Positions 9,301-22,000 of a stretch of DNA of 23,578 nucleotides are shown one piece after another; within the stretch, counting starts at the first letter, position 1, and the number at the start of each line of letters is the position of its first letter. Source of the DNA: Chara braunii (taxonomy: Eukaryota; Streptophyta; Charophyceae; Charales; Characeae); contig BFEA01000288.1 in NCBI GenBank assembly GCA_003427395.1, positions 1,227,244 through 1,250,821 on the forward strand, written 5' to 3'. The translations under genes and the position numbers were made by a program. The notes below the pieces were generated by a model that saw only the letters and a program-made list of their open reading frames with translations, did not search any database and was not told the DNA's origin.

Positions 9301-12300
9301 TGGAGGGAGAGAGGGGAAGGATGTTGGGGGTAGTGGAGGCTATGGCGGGAAAGGTAGTGTCGCCGCTGCTGGAGGTGGTGGTGTCAATCAAGGAAGGAGC
9401 CCGAAACAACTACCGCGAAGAGAAGAAATAGTCGATGCTGCGCGTCGAAATGAGGAGGATGAGCAGGGTGGGGGGAAGGTCTCGTCGGCAAGGCAAGTGC
9501 TGCAGTCGAGATCGAGATATGGTGGAAAAGCTGGGAGAGGAGGAAGAAATCTTCTCCTCCTCCCTTGTCCGACCAGCGAAGCGAGCTCTCGAGGAGGAGA
9601 ACGACCACCTCCTCCTCCTCCTCCTCCTTCTCCTCTTGAAGCCGCTGCCTTTGCTCGACGACAGCGAGCCGACGATGGACCACCCCCTCCCTCTCCCATG
9701 CCCATGCAGCCTCCTCCATCCCCGAGGTCGTCGATCCAGGTTCTTCCACGGTTGTCACTCGAAGCACGAGGTTATGGAGGAAAAAGGTCGATGGCAGAAA
9801 GAAGGGCAGGGGAGATGAATCGAGGCGCAGATGGTGATTGCATGCGATCGGCTAGGGAGCAGAATGATGAAGAAGGTAAGGGGCGCGAAGCTCGATCAGT
9901 AGACGAAGAAAGGGCGGGAAAGCTGCTAGACAAGGACAAGCGGAAGGAAGGAGGGGGCAGCAGCAGGACTGCTGGACACGTGTTCACCGATCGTAATGGC
10001 AAATCAGGAGGAGTAGGTGAGGGAGGAGGAGGAGGAAGGGAACTAGGATCACGAAGAGATGGTGATGATGTCAGTCTGAAGGCCACACTGGGCCCGAGAG
10101 CCCACGGCGTCGGCGATCTCGGTGATGATGATGATGACGACGAAGAGGAAGGGGACGGCGGTTATCTTCCTCGCATGCGCTCGTTGGCGCCAATCGCTCT
10201 GCAGCAAGCGCGCGTAGAAGAAGAAGAAGAAGAAGATATGGCGGGAAAAAACGAGCCCGGCACGCGGCGGGTATTGCTACCAGGCAAGAAGGCGGGAACG
10301 ATATCCCGACCCCGACCTGCTGCTGACGTGGTGGGAGCCGGTGGGCCATCTTCCCCGCCTGCTAGGAAGAAGAAAGGCACTGCTGAGTTGGCCAAGCTTA
10401 TGCGGCGGCAGCAGATGGACGATCGGCAGAGCAAGCAGCAGATCGGGATCCGGATCGGTACGAGAGGAGGGGGAATGCGATCCACTCCCCGCGGCTCGAA
10501 GTCCAGTCCCGGCTCGAAATCAGATCCTCCTACAGCCCCGGCGCCATCCCCGCCGCTGCAGCGGCAGCAGAAGCAGCGGTCGGGATCGGGAGTGAAGCGC
10601 GGCGGCGGGAGCTTACTCCGCTTCCATGATGACGATGATGACCCCCCCCGCGACCGTTTTCTCGATCATCGGGTTAACGAAAACGAGGGCGACTGGAAAA
10701 CGAAGAAGGAGAAGAAGGAGAAGAAGAAGACCTCCCCCGTTTCGGTGGCGATGGCGATGGCGAAGGCGATGGCGGCGACGAGGAAAGACAGCCAGTCGCC
10801 ATCGGTGAAGAGGAGAAAGCTGGAATCCATAGCCGGCTGCTTGGAAGCTTCGCAAAAGAAGAAGGTCATGGCAATCGCGGGGAGCCCTCCGCCCATGGGA
10901 GCGAGGGGGCATGTGGCTGCCAGCGACGAGGCTTCCCCTGGGCTTGCGCAGGTCTCCCCCGGGCTTGCGCAGGTTTCCCCCGGGCTTGCGCAGGCTGCCC
11001 CGAGTCGTCGTCATCCATGGCTGCGCTCGAGAAAAGGCGACAACGCCAACGTCGGCGGGGACAGCTGCAGCCAACCTCGGCTCATGAAGACTGTGGGGGG
11101 GGGAAAGGACGCGGAGCCGCTGGGTGCCGTCGGGACAGAGCAAGGTGGGAGAGAGAGAGGGGAGGAGGAGGCTATGGCCGGCACACATGATGCTCTCTTC
11201 CGTGGCTATGCTGCTGGTGATCCCGATCCCAGCACGCCGGCCGCCGTCCGTAGCGGGGGAACAACTGACTTCCCGAGCGTTGATGAGGGGGAGAGATCCC
11301 GATCACAAACGATCGAGAAGATGCAGCAGCAGAGTCAGCGGCGGGGCTCTGGTGATCGGTATCCCTATCCTGTCTCTGCCGCCGACGCGCACGACGACGT
11401 AGAGAAGCACGACAGGATAGTCGAGCGTCCGAGCGCGCGCGATCGGACAGCCCGCGGCCGTGCGCGGGCTAGGGATCTCCAGCAGCAGCAGCAGCAGGCG
11501 CCATCCAGATCGCCGTCCTCATCTGCACAGGAGCATCTGCATCATCTGCGCCGTCGACGACGGGGAGGCGGAGGAGAGGGGGAGTCCATGGCGGAGGGGG
11601 ATGGGCTGATGATGACGGAGGGCGGGGCGGCGGAATCGCGAGCTGTCGGACCCGCCCCCGCGCGCCAAGCCGATGAAGATGAAGATGAAGATGTCGGGGG
11701 GGGGAATGTCTTGCGCTGTGCCAGAGAATCCCCCACTGCGCGCCAAGCCGATGAAGATGAGGATTATAAGCCCNCCCCCACCGCCGATGATTGTAATCCC
11801 ACGCCCGCCGTCGAAGATTACGCCCCCACCAACCCACCCCCCCCTGAAGAGGATCACCCCATTATCATGGTAATTAACAAGAGAGTGGGTGACGGAGAGG
11901 CGGCAAAGCCAGGTCATCGGAAGGGTGGCAGCAATCATGGCAGGAAATCCAGCGCATCCTTACAGATTGGCATCCCTCCTCGGATCCTGACGAACCAACA
12001 CGTGGCACCCATCCAGGCCGCCAAGCAACAAGACGAAGAAGAAGGGCAATCCTCCTTCTCCTCGTCGTCTGACGACGAGGTGGCTGTAAAGTCAGGAGGG
12101 AAGCAGAAAGAAAAACATCAGGTTCGATATACACCAGCTGCAAAGCTGCAGCTGCAGCACAAGCAGGAGGAGGGGGAGGAGGGGGAGGAGGAGGAGGAGG
12201 AGGAGGAGGAGGTGGCTGTAAAGCAGGAACAAGGACAGGATGACGGGAAGGCGGTCCTGGAGCAAGACGGCATCCGATCAGGGAAAAAGTCAAGAGGGAA

Positions 12301-15300
12301 GCAGAAAGAAAAACATCAGGTTCGATATACACCCGCTGCAAAGCTGCAGCTGCAGCTGCAGCACAAGGAAGAGGTGGGGAAGGAGGAGGAGGAGGAGGAG
12401 GAGGTTTGTGTGCAACGCAAACAGAATGCAGTTTCGTGTAAGTGGACGGGAGCTGCGGAGGAAGAGGTCTCTTTGCACCGATCACCGCCGTCGCTATGGA
12501 AAGGGAGAAGCTTCAAAACTGCGGAGGTGGGATTGGGAGAATGGAGAGTAAAGGTGGAGAGGTTGAAGATGAACGAGGACGAGCATGAAGGAAAGGGAGG
12601 AAGGAGACAAGCCCTCCCTGTTGTGGGAACCCATGAGGAAGAGAGACGGGTTGTCGGCAATGGGGAGAAGGAGGATCGTCGGGATGGTGATCGCGATCAT
12701 CGGTCGGGATCGGCAATGATGATGGTTGAGAGGGAGAGAATGGCGGGTAGGGAGGAAGGCGGCGGCGAAAAGAAGGAAAGGACGATGACGATGCGCAGCG
12801 CGCTGCTGCTGGGTTCTTCCGTGGTTGCTGCCGCACAATGCGAAACGCCACGTGGGGAGACAAGGAGGAGGAGGAGGAGGAGGAGGTCCGAGCAGGAGGA
12901 GGAGGACGATCAGCACGAAGCACCGCCGGACGGAGATGGCGGAGAAGAGTCGATTGGCATGAAGACGATGAAGACGATGCAATCCTTTTCCCCCTCTTCT
13001 CCTTCTCTTCTTCCTGATCGAGACAAAGAAAGGGAAGACGACGAACCTGTAATGGTGAAGGTTGCCTCCTCTACCATCGACCTTCCCTTGGCATCTGGTC
13101 GTTATCGAGCTGAGTGTACCGATCCGACCGAAGACAAGTCGGCCATCTCGCTTTGCACTAGCATCCCCGCCATCGCCGCCTCTTCTCCTGTGAAAGGGAT
13201 GGCCATAGAGGAAGAGCAGAGAGTAAGAAGAGATGGAAAGAAGGAGGAGGAGGAGGAGGAGAAGGAGAAGGATCGGATGAAAGACAAGTCGTCCATCTCG
13301 CTTGGGACAGCCATAGCCGCCTCGCATCCTGTGAAAGGGGAGGGGATGGAGAAAGAGCAGAGGGTGGGGGGAGAAGGGGAGGAGGAGAAGGAGGAGGAGG
13401 AGGAGGAGGAGGAAGAAGAAGAAAAGAAAAGAGGGATTTCTGCTTCGCCTTGTCCTGATCCGCCTCCAGAAGGCGGCGATGGAGTCGAACGCGTCAGCGG
13501 ATCGATTCCCGCATCTGCCGCATCAGCACCAAGCTCGCTGGCACCGGAAGCACAATGTAAGGGAGAGACTGAGCATCCTGCTGGATGGTCGGGGCAGACA
13601 CCAGACGCTGCAGAAGCATGCCATCCCGATACCGACTCCCATGGGGGCCTAGGAGAGTTGAAGACAAATCTGGAGTCCCGAGACACTGCTGACTCTTCGC
13701 GATCAGTGCAGCCGTCCGAAACACCAGATTTGAAGTCCCGATACCGACGTCTCAATGTTGACCCATCACCCACAGATCCCGTCACGGCAGCACTTCACAC
13801 CGTTGGCTCTTCTGGGTTCATCCACCCGTCGAAAAGACTGCCTCCTGTCACGGTAGCAGCAGCGTTCGCGGCAGCAGAAGCAGCAGCAGGAGTAGATGGA
13901 GACCACGTGTCGCTAGCTCAGCAGCTAATGAGAGATGGCCACGTGCTGAAAGAAGTCGGTGATGGCGATCAGGTGGATATAAGCGAGCAGCAGTGTCGGC
14001 AACTACAGGAGAAAGGGGAGGAGGAGGAGGAGGAGGAGGAGGAGGAGGAGAAGGACGAGGAGGAGGAGGAGGAGGAGAAAGACGAGAGAGAGGAAGGCTG
14101 TGGAGGAGAAATTGGGAAAAATCTCAGGGGTAGGAAAGGGGATAGCAGGGAGGGGGGGACTGAGATGCGAACGGGATCGGGACACACGTGTTCGTCCTTT
14201 TTAATTGAGCTTGCCGGGGCAGAGGGGAAGCTAGCCTCGCAGCGGCAGAGTGCAGCTGCAGTGGATAGAGCGAAGAAGCGGGGGGGGGGGGGGGGGGGGG
14301 GGGGTGGAAGTCAGGCAACTGCAGCGCAAGCTGTTGCGGCGACCAGGCCGGCGGCGGAAGACGCTGCTGCCACCTGCAGTCCCTGCCTTCCTGTAGATGA
14401 TCGTCGGGATCGGGTCGATGATGTCTACGTGGCAGGAATGGGCGGGGGAAGAGATGGAAGTATCTCTGAGTCTTCTGAGAAGGAGACTCCTCCTCGCGGG
14501 GCAAGCTCGGCGACAGGAGCTGCAGAAGAAGGAGTCGCCGGCGATGGCGGCGGTGCTCCGGTGGAAGCAGCAGAGGCGAAGGGCGCAACGACATGGAAAG
14601 AAGATAGAGTGGGAGGAGGAGGAGGAGGAAGAGGAGGCGGAGGAGCGTCCACTTCGGGAACAACGGCAAATGAACCCGTGGAGAGCACGCCGAGCTCAGT
14701 CTGTCTGCCCGGTCCTGGTCCATCTTCCACGGACGGTCAGCTCGGTGACCGCCATCGCCAGCAGCAGGAAGAAGACGAGCTAGTCGCCAGTGACGAAGAG
14801 GAAGGAGAAGAGCAAGCCACCGCCTGCTCGATTTCAACGACAGCTGCGACCGGGGGATCGGGATCTGGCTGCGTGGGGATGGGAGGACGAAGCATTTCCG
14901 CCTTGTCTGCCGGCCACGATCAATCGGTTTCCAACGTGGCTACTACGACGCCTCCCGTTTTCCGCCTGTGGGGAATGGACGTGAGGATTCAACGACGGGA
15001 GGGAGAGGATGAAGGAGGGGAGAGCCGAGGGGTCAGTGCAGATTGCGCTTCCCCGCAGAATCGAGAAGAAGACATATCTATGCCTGCCTTTTCGTGCTGG
15101 CAAGCGTCAAGAGAAAAGGGTGAGGAGGTGGATGGGCAGGGCCGCGAGGCCGTGTGCATGCCACAAGCCATCGAGCAGTACGGGACAAGCAGCGCTCAGT
15201 CGTTGGAACCATGGTACGGATGCAGACGAGGAGGAGGAGGAGGCAAAGGAGAGGGAGGTAATGGCAATAGGAAAGGAGGAATCTGGACAGAAAAAATGAC

Positions 15301-18300
15301 AGGTGTCGAGAGAGAGGGTTGGAACGGGGGGAACAGTGAGCGCCCGGCGGCTGAAGGGGGGCTGGTCGACAGAACGAATCGCTCGTGTTCTCGAGAGGAA
15401 GAAGGAGAAGTGGGAGGTGGAGGAGGGGAGGGTAGCACAGCGGAAGCAGCTGCGGAAAAAGATGTGTTTGTGAGAGACGTGAGCGATGGCACCACTGGTG
15501 CGCCGCTGCCAGCGAGGTCGAGCAGGTCCCGTGCAGGTGGTCGATCTGGCATCGAGCTTGTCGGCGGGACCCGGTTTGCGGAGAAGATGGGCGGCCAGCT
15601 GGGCGGCTTGAGGGGGTTGTCCACTGCGTCATCGGAGAGAGGTTGTCGGGACACGGTTCGAGGAGGAGGAGCAGGTGGAGACCAAGGAGGTGGAGGTGGT
15701 AGTGCTGATCGTCATGGAGGGCTGGCTGCTATGTCGGTGCCTGACGCTGTGTTTGTATGCTGGGAGGCAGGGGATGCGAATGCGCGGTTGGTGGCGGAGC
15801 GGCGGAAGGTGGCGGAGCGGCGGAAGGTGGCGGAGCGGCGGAAGGAGAGAGATTCGACGGAGGAGAAGCTGATGAAGAAGGATCAACGGTTGACGTCATC
15901 TTCTGGCGATGGAGAACGAGGGAGGGGGAGGTGGCCGGTGACAGGGAGAGAGCTCTTTGGCCATCCCCCGTTCAACGAGTCGAACTCCGAGCTGCAGCCA
16001 CGTGTCGCAAGCAGCAGCGTGATCCGAGGGGGGGAAGATGATGAACGGGGGATCGTCGAGGAGAAGCAGCGCCAGGTTGTCACTCCTCCTCCCACGTCCG
16101 CCAAGACCGAGCGAGAGCATCGCGTGGATCGCGATCCCGACTACCACGACAAGGATGAGGCGACCACCTCTTGCTCGTCCCCGTTGATCGCGCACGATCG
16201 GCGGCTCTGCGCCTCCTATGAGTTCTGGGACAAACCGACGAGGAGCAGCGGCAGCGAGCCACCGGCAGCAGCAGCAGAAGCACTCAGCGCTGCTGCTGCT
16301 CATCACACTACTATAGCTGATAGCTCACTCGCGGAGACGACGGCGATGGTGATCTCTCCACCTATGGGGGGAGGAGGAGGTAGCAACAGGTCATCATCTT
16401 GTGGGCTTGGGCTTGATGTTCTTGTTGCGGCAGCAAATGTGTCAGGAGATAGAGTAGTAGAGGGGGGAGTAGGGGGAGGGGGAGGAGATGTAGGATCTTC
16501 CGCTTGCGTTTCGCCGTCAGCCACGGAGTCTTTGGCAGCATTATCGCAGCCCGCGTCGGGATCTTCAAGGGAAGAAGGGAACCTTCACGGAGTATTCCAC
16601 GCGACGGGAGGTCAGGATTACCACCAGCACAGAGTGCGTCGGGACGACAGCCTGGGGTCGGGATCGCTATCGTTCGCGATGGCGAAGGCGCCGTCGTCTT
16701 CCCTGCATCGGGTACTGCCAACACCACAGCTGTCGGTTCCAGCATTACGCGACGAGTCGGGGGCGGACGGCCCGCTGTTTTCCGCCGCCGCCGCTGCCGC
16801 TGCCGCTCAGCAGCCATTCTACGGGGCCGATCGGCTTCTGTCGCCCGCTCGAGCACCGGCCTCCTGTCCATCTGAAGCGGTAGGAGGAGGAAGAAGGGGA
16901 AGGGGGGGAGTAGAGTCGTTATCGTTGTCGGAGATGGCAAGCGATGGCGATCGTGCTCCGCTGGCGGCAAGCATGATGAGGACGGACATGGCGGCGCCTC
17001 CGCCTTCCTCCTCCGCCTCCTCTCATCTCCCATCGCAGCAGCAAATGATAACTGCCGTCAGATTCACTGGCCACAATCCTCCTCCTCCTCCTCCTGCTCC
17101 CCCTCCTCCTCCTCCTTCTTCTCCTCCGCTGCACTGGCACCTGCCTCCTCCTAATCAATGGGCGCCGTCTTCCAGTGATCGCCACCATGGTCAGCCAGGC
17201 AGTGTTGCCGTCAACGCCTTCGATCATTCAGCGCGCTCGTTGGGTCGAGCGCAAGAGAAGGGGATCCCGACGGAGTGTGGCGGCTCATGCGACGGCAGAG
17301 GTGGGAGCTGGCAATCTCGCTCCCGCACGAGCAGCTGCGATCATCTCGACAGCGCCGGCCCTGCGGCAGCGGCCGGCGCGCAGTGCCTCCTCGCGGGGCA
17401 GAGGGAGCAGAGGGAGAGTCCTGCGCTTCTCCACTTGCGTACCTCCTCCGCTCCAATCACTGTTTCTGTTTGCGGCGGCTCATCGTCGTCCTCGTCGTCA
17501 TCAGCTTTGGATATGGCGGGAGCTGTCTCCATCGCATCGGCAAGGAACGGATTTGACTTTGTCCGTCAACATCATCAGCGGCTCTCCTACGAGAGAGCAG
17601 CAGATGAGGGAAGCGCGATGGGAGGGCGAAGGGGGCCGATGTCGAGGGTAGACGAGAGTGGCGGCGGCGCGGGGGGAGGAGGGGACGAAGCCAGCGCAGC
17701 GAGCGCAGCGAGCGCAGCCAGCGCAGTCAGCGCAGCAGGAGCATCCGGCGCAAACGCAGCCCGTTCTGTGGGGCAGCGGTACGGTGGTGCGCGCGGTCCT
17801 CCCGCCGCTTCGCAAACCTGTGGCGTTTCTTCCGCTGACGCGGAGACTCTTCTGGGCGCACTTCGAGCTCCCGCCGTGCCGGCAGCGATGGTTGTCTCGA
17901 CGTCGGAACGCTATCCGGGAGCAGCTGGAGGAGGGGGAGGAGGGGGAGGAGGGGCAGTTGGATTGCCTGCGGCGCGGGTTGGGTGGGGAGTAATGCCGAT
18001 CTCGCAGCTGCATTCACGCTCGCATGCGTTCCCCTTGGGGATGTCGGCGGCAGGAGGGGGAAGCGCAACTGTTACAGCGGAAACATCGACACCGACGTCG
18101 CGGGACATCTTCTCCCCGCCTCGCGCTGCTTCGGCGGAAGCTGGCGGCGCGATCCCTTCTTCTTCTTCTCTAACCTCGTCGCCCTCGCCGTCTTCCTCCC
18201 CCGCGCATCGTTATCGACCGAAAGGCGCGGCTTCGATCCCTCCGACTCCTGCCATCGCCACGCGGGTTCCTTTCATCGGCGCTGCTGCGGAGGAAGAGGA

Positions 18301-18975
18301 GAGCCGCCGCGGCCATCGTGTTGTCACAGCAAGCTGTGCGACGGCGGCAGCGACACCGTTTTCGCCGCCGTCGCCGGCTGTCGCGCACTTTCGCTCAGCG
18401 GTATCTCTGGGAGCTGCGCACCTGTATGAGCGGCCATCGATGGGAGGCGCGGAGCGTGCAACTGCCCTCTCGCCAGCGTCAACCGGCGGAGGAGGGGGAG
18501 GAGGGGGAAGAAGCGCAGGCGGCGGACATTGCTTAGGCGTAGGAACGGGGTTGCACACGGGGGGTCGGGGCCTCCAAGGAGCACCCGGACCACCAGCAGC
18601 GGGAGGGGCTACTGGAGCTATGGCTATGGCGGCTGCTGCTTCCTCTCCTTCTCCTCGCACCTCGTTGTCGAAGATCAACACGAGTTCTGGCTGCGCGATC
18701 AGCGCGGGCAGGCGCAGCTTGCTCAGTGAGGAAGAACTCAGACGGATCGGTTACATTCCTGCCAATCCCGAGGCGTCGCCGGTAAGAGGGCCGCCGTCAT
18801 CATCCTCTCGAGCAATCCCGATCCCGGCCGCATCGATGACGGCGGCTGCTTCGTCTGCAATCTGTGGTCCCAATCGTTTCTTATCGTCATCTCTCATCGA
18901 TGCTCAACTCGGCGGAGCTGTACGTGCTGCGCAAGCGATGGCGAACGACAACAACAAGAGCGGCGGCATCGGCAG

Positions 18976-19006
<31 letters not shown>

Positions 19007-22000
19007 TACGGGAGGCTCTCCCAGCCATCGATGACGGCGGGCTTTTGCCCATCTTCGCCGCCTGCCGTCGGGGGTGATCGGGACCTGTCGCCCCTCGGGC
19101 AGCAGGTCAGGCTGCACACTCACACCGGCACGGCCCCGGGGGCGCCCGTGCCGTCGTTCTCTTGCTCGACCAGAGGAGGCGGAATCCCGTTGACGTCATC
19201 AATTCAAGCTGCCTCCGCGAGAGATCACCAGCAGGCAGCGGGCGAAGGTTCAGCAGGAACGCCGCTGCCGCCATCGCCGTCATCGTCGGTCCAGACCCTC
19301 CGGTCAATGGAGTATCACCAGGGCTTGATGCTCAGCAGCAGGTCCGCAGGAGGCTCGGCAGGAGGGTATTCAGACAAGGCAGGAAGAGAGACTCAGCAGC
19401 AGCGGAAAGTGCTCTCGGTGCAGGAGGAGAGATCACAACGGGGAGGGGGAGGGGGGGAAGGGGGGGGAGGAGGGGGAGGAGGGGGAGGAGGGGCGAAAGG
19501 AGAGGGAGGCGCCATTGAGCAGCAACAGCGAGGAGGCTCCATCGCGCAGCTTCGAGGGGATTGGCGGGAGAAGGATCTGATCGTGATCGACGATGATGAC
19601 GAGACGGAGCCGCCGAAGAAGACACGGGAGGTCGGGTTCCCGCTGACTTCGGCAGTCAAGGAAGGTGGACGGTCAACTGCTGGGGGGGCTAGCGGAGTCT
19701 CGACATGTGCAGCAGGAGGAGGAGGAGGAGGAGGAGGAGGGATGGTAAGGACGGGCGTCGTCGTCAGGACCTCGGATTACAGCCAGGGGATAGTGCCGGG
19801 ATCGGGGCCGTCGACGGGTCTGACTTCCGCTGGCCCCTGGAGCTTCGCCAAGGACCGATCATCGATCAGCACAACGGAGTTTGAAAGATATAGAATCACT
19901 CAATTACCCCATCCTCAATCGGGATTAGCAGAAGGAGCGCGAGGAATGGCAGAAGCAGGGAGGACAGCGGCAGCAGCAGCAGCAGCAGGAGGAGGAGGAG
20001 GAGGAGGAGGAGCAGGACGTAACGATGGCGAAGTATCGGTATCGGGATCTTTAGGCCGGTTGATGCTGGACACAATCTTGTCTGGCCGAGTGGGGTTCGA
20101 AGCGTCGAGATCAGGCAGGATTGATGACAGCCCCTCGGCCGGACCGTCTCACCTGCCTGCCAACCATCTACGAAGAGAGGTAGGAGAAGGAGGTGGAGCT
20201 GGAGCTGCAGGAGGAGGAGGAGGAGGAGGAGGAGAAGGAAGAGGAGGGGGAGGGGGAGGGGGAATTTCGCATATTAATTCATTGTCATCCCCTCGCCCAT
20301 GTGCTACTGTCATCAAGGCCGCAAGTACTAGCCGCGTAGCTACGGGACTGGACACTGACCGAGGCACTCGACCAGCTCGAGCAGGCACACCGCCAAGTGT
20401 GGTTGGTCATCATTGGACGCCTACCTCCGAAGTGATTGGTCATTCACCGTTGATTACCACATCATCTTCTGATTGCCGCTGGCTGTCCACCGACAGATCC
20501 TTCTCAGCAAGATCACCGTCAGCAGCAGCCTCGGTCGCAGGCGAAGCAGCCTTGCCTAGCGGTACGTCGCTGATGGCAGGCCTGCCAGTGGCAGCCGGAC
20601 CATCTGCAACTCCAAATGCAGCAGGGATAGCGGCCGAGGTGATCCCAGTGTGGACCTCCACAGGGGGAAGGAGGGGAGGGGCAGGAGGAAGAATCTCCGG
20701 CGCAGGAGGAGGAGCAAGAGACTCGCCCACGCCTTTCTCTTCGTCCGCTTCTTCTTATTCCAAACGAGCAGTATTTATGGCCGCTCAGGAGACGGGGATG
20801 CTGCCATCGCCATCGCCATCGCCGCTTCATCCACCGACCGGTCCGTGCAGCAGCAATCGCTCCTCTTCAGCGGCGGCGGCCAACGACTTGTCGAACGACC
20901 ACCATCAGAGGTCGTTGGGTCACACGATTACCACCCCAGGCGGAGCTGGAAAGTACTTGTGGGGACCACCACCTTCCGGACTCTCTCTCCCCTTCTCTAC
21001 TCCGACCTTATCTAACACGACCGCGGCGGGAGGAAGAACGACTCAGAGAGAAGGTCGGGATCTCGTCGATGTGCCGCGAATGATCTGGCACGCTGCACCG
21101 GGAGCAGGAGGCGAGCGCAGCAGGCACAGCGGTTGGGTGCAATCTGTTCACGCGGCGGACGTCGGGATCGCAAGCGGGTCTGTGATCGAGACTCGTAGAT
21201 TGATTGGTTCAGTAACAGCGCCTGCCTCGGCGAGCATGGAGTGGTTTGATCACTTTGTCTCGATGGGTGCGACGGGATCGCAAGCCGGGTCGATGGAGAT
21301 GGCGAGCCGGGCTTCCATGTTTCGGCCACGACCGGGGGAAGATGGATGTTCGTCTTCTTCCACGGCAGCTTTGATGGGCAACTGCGCGCCGACGATGAGG
21401 AATCACGACACAGCTACCCCAGGGAGCTCATCGGGTGGATACGGCGGGGGGCTAGGGCAGTGGTGGGGCCCACACCAGCAGCAGCGAACGCAGGGGCAGG
21501 TACGACAAGCGGAAGGGGAGGGGGAGGGGGAAGGACACGCGCGCCGCTGGGGGAGAGCAGCCACATCGATGGCGACCGCAGGGGGGGTTGGTTTCCCCCG
21601 TGACCTAAGCGTCGATGTTTCTTCCTACCCAGCAGCGGCCGCGGCAGCAGGCGGAGGTCCAGGAGGAGGAGGAGGAGGAGGAGGAGGAGGAGGACGGGGG
21701 TCGATCCTGGATATGGTTCTCTCCGACATGTTTACGGATGTGCTGCCGTCTCGATTCGGGCTGAGTCCTGGCGGGCATACTACAGCGTCAGCCACTGGGC
21801 GGCCAGTCTCTGGTCCCGATCTCGTTCCTCCTGGTCTGGCCTCTTGTTCCGACGGGCCACATCATTGCATGGGATTGCCGTTGTGTTCGGCGGGTGCTCG
21901 GGGCACAGTCGGGGGGGGAGTGGGAGGCCTCCTCGGTATCCCGACAGAGTTGACCGCAGTGGGAGGAGAGTCCATCGAGTCGCTCAACTGCGGACCCACC

